NCBI GenBank assembly: GCA_035294145.1 | Contig: DATGLL010000281.1 | Span: 1 to 44,345 of the forward strand | DNA: 44,345 nt | From: CADDZO01 sp035294145 | GTDB taxonomy: Bacteria > Chloroflexota > Dormibacteria > Dormibacterales > Dormibacteraceae | Direction: 5' to 3' | Part shown: positions 25,202-32,821 of the stretch, in pieces | How positions within the stretch are numbered: the first letter of the stretch is position 1 | Layout of the letters: each line of letters opens with the position of its first letter | Position numbers and translations under genes: made by a program | Notes under the pieces: model-generated | What the model was told of the DNA's origin: nothing | What the model saw: the letters and a program-made list of their open reading frames with translations, nothing else | The model's database searches: none

Positions 25202-25972
25202 ATGGCCACCCTTGCGCCGGCTCAAGAGATCGTTCGGGCGTTGGGCGAGCTCGCTCTGACCGTCGCTCAGCCCACGAGCCTCGAGCGACTCGCTTTCCTG
25301 ACCGTAGACCTGGCTCGCGACCTGCTTGGCGCCGACGCCGGGTCGCTCTTCCTCTGGCACCAGGCGAGCGGTCACCTGGCGTCGGTTGCCTACAACGACC
25401 CAAGCTGGGATCCCAGGGCGGTTCGGTGCTTCGCTCCCGGCGAGGGCGTCACCGGCGCTGCCTTCCAAGCTGGCCACCCGCTCGTGGTCCATGACTACCC
25501 GAGCTCTGCGTACGCGGTCACGACCGCCGTCTCCCAGGGCCTGAAGAGCGGGATCGCCACGCCCCTGGTGATCGGACAGCGCCGGGTGGGTGTGCTCTCC
25601 GCTCGCAGCTACCGACACGTCACCTGGACTGCTGAGCATGCCCGCCTGCTGTCGGTGATCGCGGCCCTGGCCGCGCCTGGGCTTGAGCAGGCGCTGATCC
25701 GCTCCCGGCGTGGCATCAGGCTCACCCCCAAGGAGGAGGAGGTGCTCACCGACCTGATGGCTGGCCGCACCGCCAAGGCCATCTCCCGGGCTCACGGCGT
25801 CTCCGAGGCCACGGTGCGGACGCACATCCGCTCGGTCCTGACCAAGTTCGGCGTCAGCTCCCAGCTGGCAGCCGTGGCATTGGCTCGTGACCTCGGGTTT
25901 GGCTCGCAACACCATTCGGCCGGCGAGCTCGGACCGGGAGGCACAAACCCGGGGTGGGAGGAGCGCACCTGA
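25202..25972 (+). CDS. GAF-domain LuxR-family transcriptional regulator
   Basis: This 256-aa regulator has a GAF sensor domain at about residues 20-165 (LERLAFLTVDLARDLLGAD, GEGVTGAAFQAGHPLVVHDY, GIATPLVIGQRRVGVLS). A LuxR/FixJ-type helix-turn-helix follows at about 173-235 (LTPKEEEVLTDLMAGRTAKA, then VSEATVRTHIRSVLTKFGV). The arrangement resembles GAF-LuxR regulators that sense a small ligand or redox state. There is no receiver domain. The ATG at 25202 is chosen because the GAF domain begins shortly after it. GAGGAGAGG lies about 18 nt upstream, a little far for a ribosome-binding site, so a slightly earlier start is possible. Targets are unknown. Confidence 0.85.
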   Translation: MATLAPAQEIVRALGELALTVAQPTSLERLAFLTVDLARDLLGADAGSLFLWHQASGHLASVAYNDPSWDPRAVRCFAPGEGVTGAAFQAGHPLVVHDYPSSAYAVTTAVSQGLKSGIATPLVIGQRRVGVLSARSYRHVTWTAEHARLLSVIAALAAPGLEQALIRSRRGIRLTPKEEEVLTDLMAGRTAKAISRAHGVSEATVRTHIRSVLTKFGVSSQLAAVALARDLGFGSQHHSAGELGPGGTNPGWEERT

Positions 25973-26329
25973 GCACTGGACTCGCCTCATCGATTTTGGG
26001 GATGTGCGGGACCCAACCACCGACGTATGCTAGAACCGTCCTCGTTGGTAAACTGTCTACAAACAGCACGCAAACGAGCGGCTAGCGGCTGTAGCCGCGT
26101 TCACATCCGTTTCATCTTGATCTCACCCCCGCAGCCATGCTCGGTGGAGGTGCGAGGAGGGTAACCTCCTCGCCCACCCCGAGCGAGGTGGTGGGGAGAC
26201 CGTAGCTGTCGGGCCTGGGCGGTCGCTCACGCTGGCCACCGTTTCCTGTCGCTCGTGGCCAGGCTTGCGCCAGGGCGCCGGCCCCTGGCTTCCACCCGGG
26301 TCCCCACGGGCTTTTCTACACTGGCCACC
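25973..26329. other. Intergenic region with an AT-richer, dyad-rich patch
   Basis: About 360 bp between the regulator and the ABC transporter operon. The patch 26020-26125 is less GC-rich than its surroundings. It holds TATGCT (26026-26031), TTGGTAAACTGTCTACAA (26045-26062), CTCGTT/AACGAG flanks and the stem GCGGCT-GT-AGCCGC (26085-26098). It may be an operator or promoter zone. No gene was seen. Confidence 0.4.
26317..26322 (+). promoter_or_regulatory. -10 hexamer TACACT, leaderless ABC operon
   Basis: TACACT ends exactly 7 nt before the ATG at 26330. No -35 at normal spacing. Confidence 0.55.
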
Positions 26330-27253
26330 ATGGCCGGTGTCGCGCTCGAGGTGGCAGGGCTGGTGAAACGGTACGGGCCGCGGGCAGCCATCGATGGGGT
26401 CTCCTTGACGGCCGAGCTGGCGGCCGTGACCGCAATCCTGGGCCCGAACGGAGCTGGCAAAACCACCCTGGTGGAGACCTGCGAGGGATTCCGCCGGCAG
26501 GACGCGGGTCACATACGGGTCTTGGGCCTCGACCCGAGACGCGAGGGACACCGGCTGAGGTCGCTGATCGGGGTGATGCTGCAGCAGGGCGGGATCTACC
26601 CAGCCGCCCGTCCCCTGGAGATGCTCCGGCTGGTCGCTGCCTATTACGCCCACCCTCTGGCCCCAGAGACGCTGCTGGACCGGCTGGGCCTGCTTGAGGT
26701 GGCGGGCACCCCCTGTCGGCGTCTGTCTGGAGGGCAGCGACAACGCCTCGCCCTTGCCCTGGCCATCGTGGGCCGACCCGCGATGGTCTTCCTCGACGAG
26801 CCCACGACCGGACTCGATCCACAGGCACGGCAGGCTACCTGGGAGCTGATCACGGACCTGCGGCGGGACGGGGTCACGATCGTCCTGACCACCCATTACA
26901 TGGAGGAGGCGGAGCGCCTCGCCGACCAGGTGGTGATCATCGATCGCGGACGAGTCGTGGCCCATGGCACGCCCGCAGAGCTGACCAGCCTCGGTGACCG
27001 CCGACGCCTGGAGTTCCGGGCTCAGCCCGGCCTCGACCTGATGGGGCTGACGGAGGCCCTGCCCCCGGGACACGTGGTCCGCGAGGCATCACCTGGACGC
27101 TACGTGGTCGAGGGAGAGATCGGGCCCGAGGTCGTGGCCGGGGTGGCGGCCTGGTGCGCCGCTCGCGGCATCTTGCCAGGTGAGCTGCGGGTGGAGAGCA
27201 GGTCGCTAGAGGACGTGTTCCTCGACCTGACCGGCAGGGAGCTGCGGTCCTGA
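26330..27253 (+). CDS. ABC-2 type transporter ATP-binding protein
   Basis: This 307-aa ATPase subunit belongs to a two-gene ABC exporter. It has Walker A GPNGAGKTT with Lys44, Q-loop VMLQQGG, signature LSGGQRQRLALALAI, Walker B MVFLDEPTTGLDP and H-loop TTHYMEEAE. A C-terminal extension after about residue 225 is typical of drug or lipid exporters of the DrrA/CcmA-like group. The start is ATG 26330, directly after TACACT-N7; an open frame upstream to 26255 is not ABC-like. The stop overlaps the permease start (TGATG), so the two are co-translated. The transported substrate is unknown. Confidence 0.94.
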   Translation: MAGVALEVAGLVKRYGPRAAIDGVSLTAELAAVTAILGPNGAGKTTLVETCEGFRRQDAGHIRVLGLDPRREGHRLRSLIGVMLQQGGIYPAARPLEMLRLVAAYYAHPLAPETLLDRLGLLEVAGTPCRRLSGGQRQRLALALAIVGRPAMVFLDEPTTGLDPQARQATWELITDLRRDGVTIVLTTHYMEEAERLADQVVIIDRGRVVAHGTPAELTSLGDRRRLEFRAQPGLDLMGLTEALPPGHVVREASPGRYVVEGEIGPEVVAGVAAWCAARGILPGELRVESRSLEDVFLDLTGRELRS

Positions 27254-28017
27254 TGGACGGTCGGGGGACCTTCGCTCCCGCCCCTGGGCCGGCGCCAGCG
27301 CTGCGGCGGGTGATGGCGCAGGCCGCCATGGAGCTCCGACTCCAGCTACGCAACGGTGAGCAGCTCTTACTGACCCTGGCCATCCCGATCCTCGTCCTCG
27401 TCGTCTTCTCCATCGCGCCCGTGCTCGGGGAGCGCAACCGAGTGGACTTCCTGCTGCCGGGCGTGATCGGGCTGGCGGTCATGTCGACCGCCTTCACCGG
27501 ACAGGCCATCGCCACTGGCTTCGACCGGCGGTACGGCGTGTTGAAGCGCCTGGGAGCCACGCCCCTCGGCCGTTCCGGCCTGATCCTAGGCAAGACCACG
27601 GCCATGCTCGGGGTGGAGGCGATCCAAGTCTTGGTCCTCGGGCTCGTGGCGTGGGGGTTGGGATGGCGACCCCACGGGTCCGTGCCGACGGCGCTGCTCC
27701 TGATTCTGGTTGGCACGGCCGCGTTCAGCGGCCTCGGGCTCTTGCTGGCAGGCCTGCTGCGGGCAGAGGCCACCTTGGGAGCGGCGAACCTCGTGTACTT
27801 GATACTGCTGGTAGTGGGAGGGGTGGTCTTCCCCGTCTCCGACCTTCCTTCCGGCCTCCAAAGACCAGCCGAGCTGTTGCCCATCACTGCCCTGACCGAA
27901 GGGCTGCGAGCTGCCTTGGGCGAGGGGGGCGGCCTGCAGCTCCGCGACCTGGCCGAGCTGGCGGCGTGGGCGATCCTGGGTGCGGGCCTGGCCTCCGCCA
28001 CCTTCCACTGGGAGTGA
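27253..28017 (+). CDS. ABC-2 type transporter permease
   Basis: This 254-aa membrane subunit of the exporter has six hydrophobic segments, the ABC-2 arrangement. A conserved stretch FDRRYGVLKRLGATPLGRSG lies between helices 2 and 3. A membrane-re-entrant part contains VVGGVVFPVSDLPSGLQ before the last helices. It pairs with the ATPase before it through the TGATG overlap and has no separate promoter. Such pairs export antibiotics, lipids or polymers; this one shows no substrate clue. Confidence 0.92.
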   Translation: MDGRGTFAPAPGPAPALRRVMAQAAMELRLQLRNGEQLLLTLAIPILVLVVFSIAPVLGERNRVDFLLPGVIGLAVMSTAFTGQAIATGFDRRYGVLKRLGATPLGRSGLILGKTTAMLGVEAIQVLVLGLVAWGLGWRPHGSVPTALLLILVGTAAFSGLGLLLAGLLRAEATLGAANLVYLILLVVGGVVFPVSDLPSGLQRPAELLPITALTEGLRAALGEGGGLQLRDLAELAAWAILGAGLASATFHWE

Positions 28018-28101
28018 CGAGGCGCAGCACACAGGCCGCGGCCGAGAACCGTTCACCATTGGAACCAGAGAGCGGACAACGGCTCGCCAGGAGGTGCCCC
28101 C

Positions 28102-28539
28102 ATGGAAGGCTCGACGGGCAACGTCCCCCGCCACCCCGATGGCATCCAACGGCTCCTATCCGACACCCGAGTCCTGGGACCGAGCGGGATCGAGCGGGTG
28201 GCCTGGGGCTGGCGTCGGTACGCGCGGTCCGAGCTCGACGCCTGCGACCATGCCTGCGCGAAGGCGGAGGCGGCCATCCGCTCCGCCGGTCTGCAACCAG
28301 CCCTGCAGGCAGCGGAGCAGGAGTTGCGCCAGGTCACCCACGGCCAGGAATGGCAGGCGGAGGACCAGCTCACGGGTCGGACCGCCGCCGAGGCGGCGCG
28401 ACGAGCGGCCCTGGCCCTGATCGCCCAAGACTGGCTCAGCCACGGGGAATACCGGGCGCTGGTCAAGCCGATGTCGGAGGCGCTCCCCTGGCTCCTCCCC
28501 GAGGAGCGCCCGGACGCGTACCCGGAGTCGCCGGCCTGA
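28102..28539 (+). CDS. Small hypothetical protein, helical
   Basis: This 145-aa soluble protein of no recognised family is probably all alpha-helical and rich in Ala, Glu, Arg and Gln (for example QPALQAAEQELRQVTHGQEW). It has two Cys in LDACDHACAKAE. A perfect AGGAGGTG ribosome-binding site lies 5 nt before the ATG, which supports it as a real gene. It follows the ABC operon by 84 nt and may be transcribed with it. Its 3' end faces the ctaG gene. Confidence 0.65.
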   Translation: MEGSTGNVPRHPDGIQRLLSDTRVLGPSGIERVAWGWRRYARSELDACDHACAKAEAAIRSAGLQPALQAAEQELRQVTHGQEWQAEDQLTGRTAAEAARRAALALIAQDWLSHGEYRALVKPMSEALPWLLPEERPDAYPESPA

Positions 28540-28572
28540 GTGGGACCAGGGATCGACCCTGACCCGGATCGC

Positions 28573-29403
28573 TCAGCGCCGGGTCGGGGCGCCGGGCAGA
28601 GACCCGATCTCCTCTCCCTGCTCCCCGGCCTGGAGGTCTTGGCGCAGCCCCTCCTGCATCCAGCGGTAGAAGATGACCAGCAACGCCCACGCGGAGCTGG
28701 CCATGTCCATGCTCATCATCACGATCCCGGCGATGGTCTGGTCCAGGACAGGGCTGATGCCCGAGACCAGCCGCGGCGCCTCTGCGTAGGGGGCATAGAA
28801 GAGTTGCCGGGAGAACTGGAGGGAGAGCGAGACCAGCATCATCGGCATCATGCCGATGAACACGTAGACGATCTTCTGGGGGTCGCTGAGGCGCCACCGG
28901 GCCCGGCTTGAGGTGGCGCCGACCACCGGCCACCAGTAGAGGCCCCCGGCCACGAGGAAGGTCAGGTGCTCAAGGATGTGAACGGTTTCGTTCTCAAGAC
29001 CCAGGTCGTAGGCGGGCGGCACGTGCCACGCCAGCACCACCAGCGCGTAGACGACCTGGGCCGCCACCGGCTCGCTGAGCCATCCCAGACCTGGCACCCA
29101 CCGGAGAAGTCGCTGGGCCATGCCCGGCGTGAGCCCGGCCACCAGCAACGGCGCGGCCACCACCATCAGCAGCATGTGCTGGAGCATGTGGGCGCTCTGG
29201 AGGTACTGATCCCCGAGCGGGTCCAGAGGCGTCTCCAGCGCTCCCCAGATGACAACCAGGCCGAGACCAAAGAACCCGGCCTCGCTCCAGCGCATCCGCT
29301 CGCCTCTGGCCAGGGCCACGTAAACGACCGCCAGGGCCACCAGGCCCAGGTACACGCTGGCATCGAGGGGGAACCGGATCGGTTCCGCGTCCAGGACGAT
29401 CAT
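28573..29403 (-). CDS. ctaG: Cytochrome c oxidase assembly factor CtaG
   Basis: This 276-aa membrane protein of the caa3-type CtaG family is needed to assemble or metallate cytochrome c oxidase. About seven membrane helices are visible. Conserved His-rich segments are SAHMLQHMLLMVVAAPLLVAG (helix 3; only the HMLQHM core is diagnostic), LAWHVPPAYD and HILEHLTFLVAGGLYWWPV. These His residues are plausible copper ligands. A ribosome-binding-site-like AGGGGGG lies upstream of the ATG. The ATGA also overlaps the stop of a leaderless 15-codon ORF. No cytochrome oxidase subunit genes are in the window. Confidence 0.92.
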   Translation of the reverse strand: MIVLDAEPIRFPLDASVYLGLVALAVVYVALARGERMRWSEAGFFGLGLVVIWGALETPLDPLGDQYLQSAHMLQHMLLMVVAAPLLVAGLTPGMAQRLLRWVPGLGWLSEPVAAQVVYALVVLAWHVPPAYDLGLENETVHILEHLTFLVAGGLYWWPVVGATSSRARWRLSDPQKIVYVFIGMMPMMLVSLSLQFSRQLFYAPYAEAPRLVSGISPVLDQTIAGIVMMSMDMASSAWALLVIFYRWMQEGLRQDLQAGEQGEEIGSLPGAPTRR

Positions 29404-29447
29404 GCCACCCCCCTGGGCGGGACGACCGCGTCGCTCCGATCGCTCAC
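29400..29447 (-). CDS. Leaderless 15-aa upstream ORF coupled to ctaG
   Basis: The frame GTG 29447 to TGA 29402-29400 encodes MSDRSDAVVPPRGVA. It starts exactly 7 nt after TAGCAT, and its TGA overlaps the ctaG ATG as ATGA. The peptide has no known motif. The likely role is translational coupling, since the mRNA appears to lack a 5' leader. Confidence 0.5.
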   Translation of the reverse strand: MSDRSDAVVPPRGVA

Positions 29448-29454
29448 GTATCGA

Positions 29455-29460
29455 ATGCTA
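29455..29460 (-). promoter_or_regulatory. -10 hexamer TAGCAT of the ctaG leader ORF
   Basis: TAGCAT on the minus strand ends 7 nt before the GTG at 29447. No -35 match is visible. Confidence 0.5.
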
Positions 29461-29508
29461 AGCAGGTGCCGGAGGTCCCGCGCGTGATGGACCAGGCCAC
29501 CGGCCGGG

Positions 29509-29949
29509 GTGGAGGAGGGCCATGAGAACGAGGTCGCCTCGTGGAGGCTCCCCGGCCACCACCATCGCCGAGCTCTTCGGCTTGACCCCTCCATCGTGCG
29601 GCGCGGGATCGGACGCCTCAATCATGAGGGCATCGCCGGGCTCAGCGACCGCCCCCGGTCGGGGCGACCGCGGCCGGGCGGCCCCCGGCTCCAAGAACGC
29701 ATCCAGCGCCGGCTTCCTCCAGCCCCCAGAGCGGGTGCTGGCGCCTGCCCCACCACTGGCGGAGCGGATCTGGGGGGCGATGAGACGGCGTTGGCCACCA
29801 CCCCGGTGGAGGCCATGGCCGGTCGGATGCGTCAGGTGCGGGCCTTCTTTCGGGAGCGCAGCCAGGAGCAGCGGCTGCGGTGTGCCTCGCCGTTCCGGTC
29901 ACCCTGGTTGCCCGAGGGACACGCGCAGACGTTGTGGGAGGCGGCTTAG
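29509..29949 (+). pseudogene. Remnant of an HTH/transposase-like protein
   Basis: The region keeps a helix-turn-helix typical of IS630-like transposase N-termini, IAELFGLTP in one frame and then SIVRRGIGRLNHEGIAGLSD with RPRSGRPR in another. A frameshift near 29590 separates them. The middle is scrambled, and the end VRAFFRERSQEQRLR...SPWLPEGHAQTLWEAA looks like a preserved C-terminus. The protein would be far shorter than a transposase (about 350 aa), so an internal deletion is likely. No inverted repeats or target duplications were found. The exact family is by memory only. Confidence 0.5.
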
Positions 29950-29952
29950 CGT
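29947..29952 (+). promoter_or_regulatory. -10 hexamer TAGCGT, leaderless DUF72 gene
   Basis: TAGCGT ends 6 nt before the ATG at 29959. Its first three bases are the stop codon of the transposase-like remnant. No -35 match is visible. Confidence 0.45.
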
Positions 29953-29958
29953 CGAACG

Positions 29959-30972
29959 ATGATGGCCTCAGTGGCTGACCCGCACGACCCTGGATGGGCA
30001 GAGGCGTCCCGTCGCGTCGGGGCGATCGGGACGGGAGCCCCGATCCAGCTCCCCAAGGGCGAGATCCGGGTCGGCACCGCCTCCTGGACCGATCCCACCA
30101 TGACCCGGCCCGGGGTCTTCTACCCACGGGGCGTGACCACCGCCGAGGGGCGGCTCCGCTACTATGCCAGCCGCTTCCCCCTGGTCGAGGTCGACGCCAC
30201 CTACTACGCCCTGCCCTCGGTGGAGACGGCGCAGCGCTGGGTGGAGCGAACGCCCCCTGGGTTCGTCTTCAACGTCAAGGCCCACGCCCTGATGACCGGG
30301 CAGCCTTCGGAGCCGAGACGACTCCCCCCAGCGATCCGAGAGGAGCTTCCACCAGAGCTGGCTCAGCGTCCCCGCCTGTACGCCCACGACCTTCCTCACG
30401 AGCTTCTCGACGAGATCTGGTCGACCTTCCGACGCGTGGTCGAGCCGCTGCGCGAGAGCGGCAAGCTGGGGGTCGTGCTCCTCCAGTATCCACGCTGGGT
30501 GATCCCATCGTCCCAGGCCTGGCAACGCATCCTGGAGTCGCGCGACCGCCTCGGCGGCCTCCCGGTCGCGGTCGAGTTCCGCCACAGCTCCTGGTTCAAT
30601 CAGAGGAACGCCGAGCGCACCCTCCATTTCCTCGGGGAGCACTCCCTTCCCTACGTCATCGTGGATGAGCCCCAAGGCCTCAAGAGCTCCGTGCCCCCGG
30701 TGGTGGCCGCCACCTCGCCCGACCTGGCCGTGTTCCGGTTCCACGGCCGTCGCGCCGAGACCTGGGAACGGCCCAACGTGCCCCCCGCGGAGCGCTTTCG
30801 CTACCTGTACGACCCGGACCAGCTGGCCGACTGGGCCCCCGCCATCCTGGCCGTGGCCGGGAAGGTCCGACGGACCCACGTCATCATGAACAACTGCTTC
30901 TCCAACTACGCCGCCGTCAACGCCACCGAGCTGGCTGAGCTGCTCCGAGAGCAGGCCGAGCGGCTGCTGTGA
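29959..30972 (+). CDS. DUF72 (YecE-like) family protein
   Basis: This 337-aa cytoplasmic protein has a TIM-barrel-type DUF72 fold; the biochemical function of the family is not established. Typical segments are IRVGTASWTDPTMTRPGVFYP, here with core GTASWTDP, then YYASRFPLVEVDATYYALPS, FVFNVKAHALMTG, LLQYPRWV, VEFRHSSWF, and the C-terminal MNNCFSNYAAVNA. Length is somewhat above the usual 240-290 aa owing to an N-terminal extension of about 35 residues. The first of two adjacent ATGs (29959) fits the TAnnnT-N6 spacing. No operon partners. Confidence 0.92.
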   Translation: MMASVADPHDPGWAEASRRVGAIGTGAPIQLPKGEIRVGTASWTDPTMTRPGVFYPRGVTTAEGRLRYYASRFPLVEVDATYYALPSVETAQRWVERTPPGFVFNVKAHALMTGQPSEPRRLPPAIREELPPELAQRPRLYAHDLPHELLDEIWSTFRRVVEPLRESGKLGVVLLQYPRWVIPSSQAWQRILESRDRLGGLPVAVEFRHSSWFNQRNAERTLHFLGEHSLPYVIVDEPQGLKSSVPPVVAATSPDLAVFRFHGRRAETWERPNVPPAERFRYLYDPDQLADWAPAILAVAGKVRRTHVIMNNCFSNYAAVNATELAELLREQAERLL

Positions 30973-31324
30973 GACGCCCGCCTCCGGCGACCGGCAGCTT
31001 CGCCGCGGCAGAGCCTCGAGCCACCACGTCCTCCCCTCAGGCCGATCCGATGGCGTCCGGAGACCCCGGCGAGCCCCGCGCCCTGGCCATGCCGGACCGC
31101 GGGCTCAGGCGCCTGCCTCCTCGTCACCGATCTCTTTTTCGCCGAGCAATCTCGCTCAGGGGTGACCATGGCGATGAGGGTGTGCACCTATGTGAGAGAC
31201 GCATCTAGATGCGAGGCACCAATGCGTACGGAGGCCGAAGATCGATGGGATGCCGGTTGACGCCATGTCGCCCGTATGCTGTACTCGGGCGGGAGTCTCA
31301 CCCAGCCCTCAGAGGAGAGTAACG
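30973..31324 (+). other. Region upstream of the cox operon
   Basis: About 350 bp that should hold the control region of the CO dehydrogenase genes. It contains the palindrome at 31200-31213, a TATGCT at 31275-31280 and a TTGACG at 31257-31262 with TGTACT 17 nt later. None is decisive. CAGGCGCCTG at 31106-31115 and a later TTTTT (31134-31138) are too far apart to form a standard terminator. Confidence 0.4.
31200..31213. promoter_or_regulatory. 14-bp palindrome CGCATCTAGATGCG, possible operator
   Basis: Perfect dyad about 250 bp before coxM and 125 bp before the small ORF in front of it. It is less GC-rich than its surroundings, and ATGCG recurs at 31222-31226. It is a plausible binding site for a cox regulator; no regulator gene is adjacent. 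Confidence 0.45.
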
Positions 31325-31447
31325 GTGAGCCCGAGCTGGCCAAGTGGGCGAGGCACGGCTGATCCCGTGGTGGACGACGCGATGCGTGCCAACACGCAGG
31401 CACGGGATCTCCTTCGAAGAGGCCACATCGGTACGTCTGGGAGGTGA
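31325..31447 (+). CDS. Possible 40-aa small protein before coxM
   Basis: The frame from GTG 31325 to TGA 31445-31447 encodes a 40-aa peptide beginning MSPSWPSGRGTADPVVDD. A strong GAGGAGAG lies 5 nt upstream of the GTG. Its stop lies inside the ribosome-binding site of coxM (GGGAGGTGA), 4 nt before the coxM ATG, so translation could be coupled. No domain is recognised. It could also be just the leader of the operon. Confidence 0.4.
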   Translation: MSPSWPSGRGTADPVVDDAMRANTQARDLLRRGHIGTSGR

Positions 31448-31451
31448 CGTC

Positions 31452-32324
31452 ATGTTCCCAGGAGCGTTCGACTACCGTGCCCCGACCTCGTTGGACGAGG
31501 TCTTGGAGCTGCTCAGGGAGCATGGGGAGGAGGCGAAGGTGCTGGCCGGCGGCCAGAGCCTGATCCCACTCTTGAAGCTCCGGTTGGCCTCGCCCGCTCT
31601 GCTGGTCGACATCGGCCGGTTGCCAGGGCTCCAGGGGATGGTGAGGAGGAACGGCACGCTCGTCATGGGGGCACGCACCCGTCACGTGGACGTGGAGCGG
31701 GCCTCGCTTCCGGCGGGCCTTGAGATCCTGCATGACGCCGCTCCCCAGATCTCGGACCCGCTGATCCGCAACGTGGGCACGGTCGGGGGCTCGCTCTGCC
31801 ATGCCGACCCGGCCGGCGATTGGGGCTCGGTGGCGATCGCACTCGGGGCCGGGCTCGCCCTGCGCTCCTCCCGGGGGGAGCGGATGGTGGACGCCAGGGA
31901 GTTCTTCAAGGGACCGTTCACCACCGCCCTGGCGGCCGACGAGATACTCACCGAGATCCACCTCCCCATCCCCTCGGGCCGGGCGGCGGGGACCTACCTG
32001 AAGCTGGAGCGGAAGGTGGGGGACTTCGCCACCGTGGGCGTCGCGGTCCAGGTCGAGATGGACGGACCGCGGGTGCGACGGGCCGGCATCGGCCTGACCG
32101 CGGTCGCCCCCACCAACCTGCAGGCACGGGCAGCCGAGGCGTCCCTGGCCGGTCGCGAGCTGGACGATGCGGCCATCGCCGAGGCGGCCCGGCTCGCGGC
32201 CGAGGCGGCCGACCCCCGCGACGACATCCGGGGCAGCGCCGCCTACAAGCGTGACATGGTGCGGATCCTTGTCCAGCGCGGCCTGCGCACGCTGCGGCAA
32301 CGACTTGAGGAGGTCGGGCCATGA
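31452..32324 (+). CDS. coxM: CO dehydrogenase medium subunit (FAD-binding)
   Basis: This 290-aa FAD subunit of molybdenum CO dehydrogenase passes electrons from the iron-sulfur subunit to the quinone/respiratory chain. The two FAD-binding signatures are AGGQSLIPLLKLR (from residue 32) and TVGGSLCHADPAGDW (from 110), in the wording usual for CoxM. It starts at ATG 31452 behind an excellent GGGAGGTGA. The stop overlaps the coxS start as ATGA. It is first in the order M-S-L, the canonical cox order. Confidence 0.94.
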   Translation: MFPGAFDYRAPTSLDEVLELLREHGEEAKVLAGGQSLIPLLKLRLASPALLVDIGRLPGLQGMVRRNGTLVMGARTRHVDVERASLPAGLEILHDAAPQISDPLIRNVGTVGGSLCHADPAGDWGSVAIALGAGLALRSSRGERMVDAREFFKGPFTTALAADEILTEIHLPIPSGRAAGTYLKLERKVGDFATVGVAVQVEMDGPRVRRAGIGLTAVAPTNLQARAAEASLAGRELDDAAIAEAARLAAEAADPRDDIRGSAAYKRDMVRILVQRGLRTLRQRLEEVGP

Positions 32325-32821
32325 GCGAGATCGGGGTGCGGGTCAACGGGCGGGAGCAGCGTCACGAGGTTGAGCCGCGGGTGTTGCTGGTCGACTTCAT
32401 CCGGACCCAGCTCCGTCTCACCGGGACCCACATCGGCTGCGATACCAGCAGCTGCGGTGCCTGCACGGTCCTGCTCGACGGCGAGCCGGTCAAGTCCTGC
32501 ACGCTGCTCGCGGTCCAAGCCGACGGCCATGAGATCACCACCGTCGAAGGTCTGGCGAGGGGGTCGGAGCTCCATCCGGTCCAGGTCGGCTTCCACGAGG
32601 AGCATGGACTCCAGTGCGGCTTTTGTACCCCGGGCATGATGCTGGTGGCGGCAGCGTTGCTGGAGCGCAACCCGGAGCCGACCGAAGAGGAGATCCGCTG
32701 GGCGATCAGCGGCAACCTCTGTCGCTGTACCGGCTACGTCAACATCGTGAAGGCGATTCAGCACGCGGCCCGGCTGCGGCAGAAGCCCGCGCCGCCGGTG
32801 CCCACGGGAGGTGCGGGATGA
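32321..32821 (+). CDS. coxS: CO dehydrogenase small subunit, two [2Fe-2S]
   Basis: This 166-aa iron-sulfur subunit transfers electrons from the Mo site to FAD. The plant-type N-terminal cluster uses Cys40, Cys45, Cys48 and Cys60 (GCDTSSCGACTV...KSC). The C-terminal cluster proximal to molybdopterin uses Cys99 and Cys102 (QCGFCTPGM) with Cys134 and Cys136 (CRCTGY). The length is typical. It overlaps coxM and coxL by ATGA on both sides, so all three subunits are co-translated. Confidence 0.95.
   Translation: MSEIGVRVNGREQRHEVEPRVLLVDFIRTQLRLTGTHIGCDTSSCGACTVLLDGEPVKSCTLLAVQADGHEITTVEGLARGSELHPVQVGFHEEHGLQCGFCTPGMMLVAAALLERNPEPTEEEIRWAISGNLCRCTGYVNIVKAIQHAARLRQKPAPPVPTGGAG

Noticed and set aside
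25154..26020. 288-codon minus-strand protein with a leaderless-type start
   Set aside because: Entirely antisense to a GAF-LuxR gene with good motifs; protein not credible. The promoter-like start is kept as a low-interest finding.
26281..26316. Terminator before the ABC operon (hairpin then CTTTTC)
   Set aside because: The stem is only about 4 bp and the T-run is short and directly abuts the -10 hexamer.
31106..31138. CAGGCGCCTG followed by TTTTT as a terminator of the DUF72 gene
   Set aside because: The T-run is about 19 nt from the dyad, too far for an intrinsic terminator.
31257..31280. TTGACG with TATGCT as the cox promoter
   Set aside because: Spacing is only 12 nt. With TGTACT the spacing is 17 nt but that -10 is poor. 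Left as undecided.
31188..32300. Long minus-strand frame over coxM
   Set aside because: Antisense shadow of a gene with clear FAD-binding motifs.
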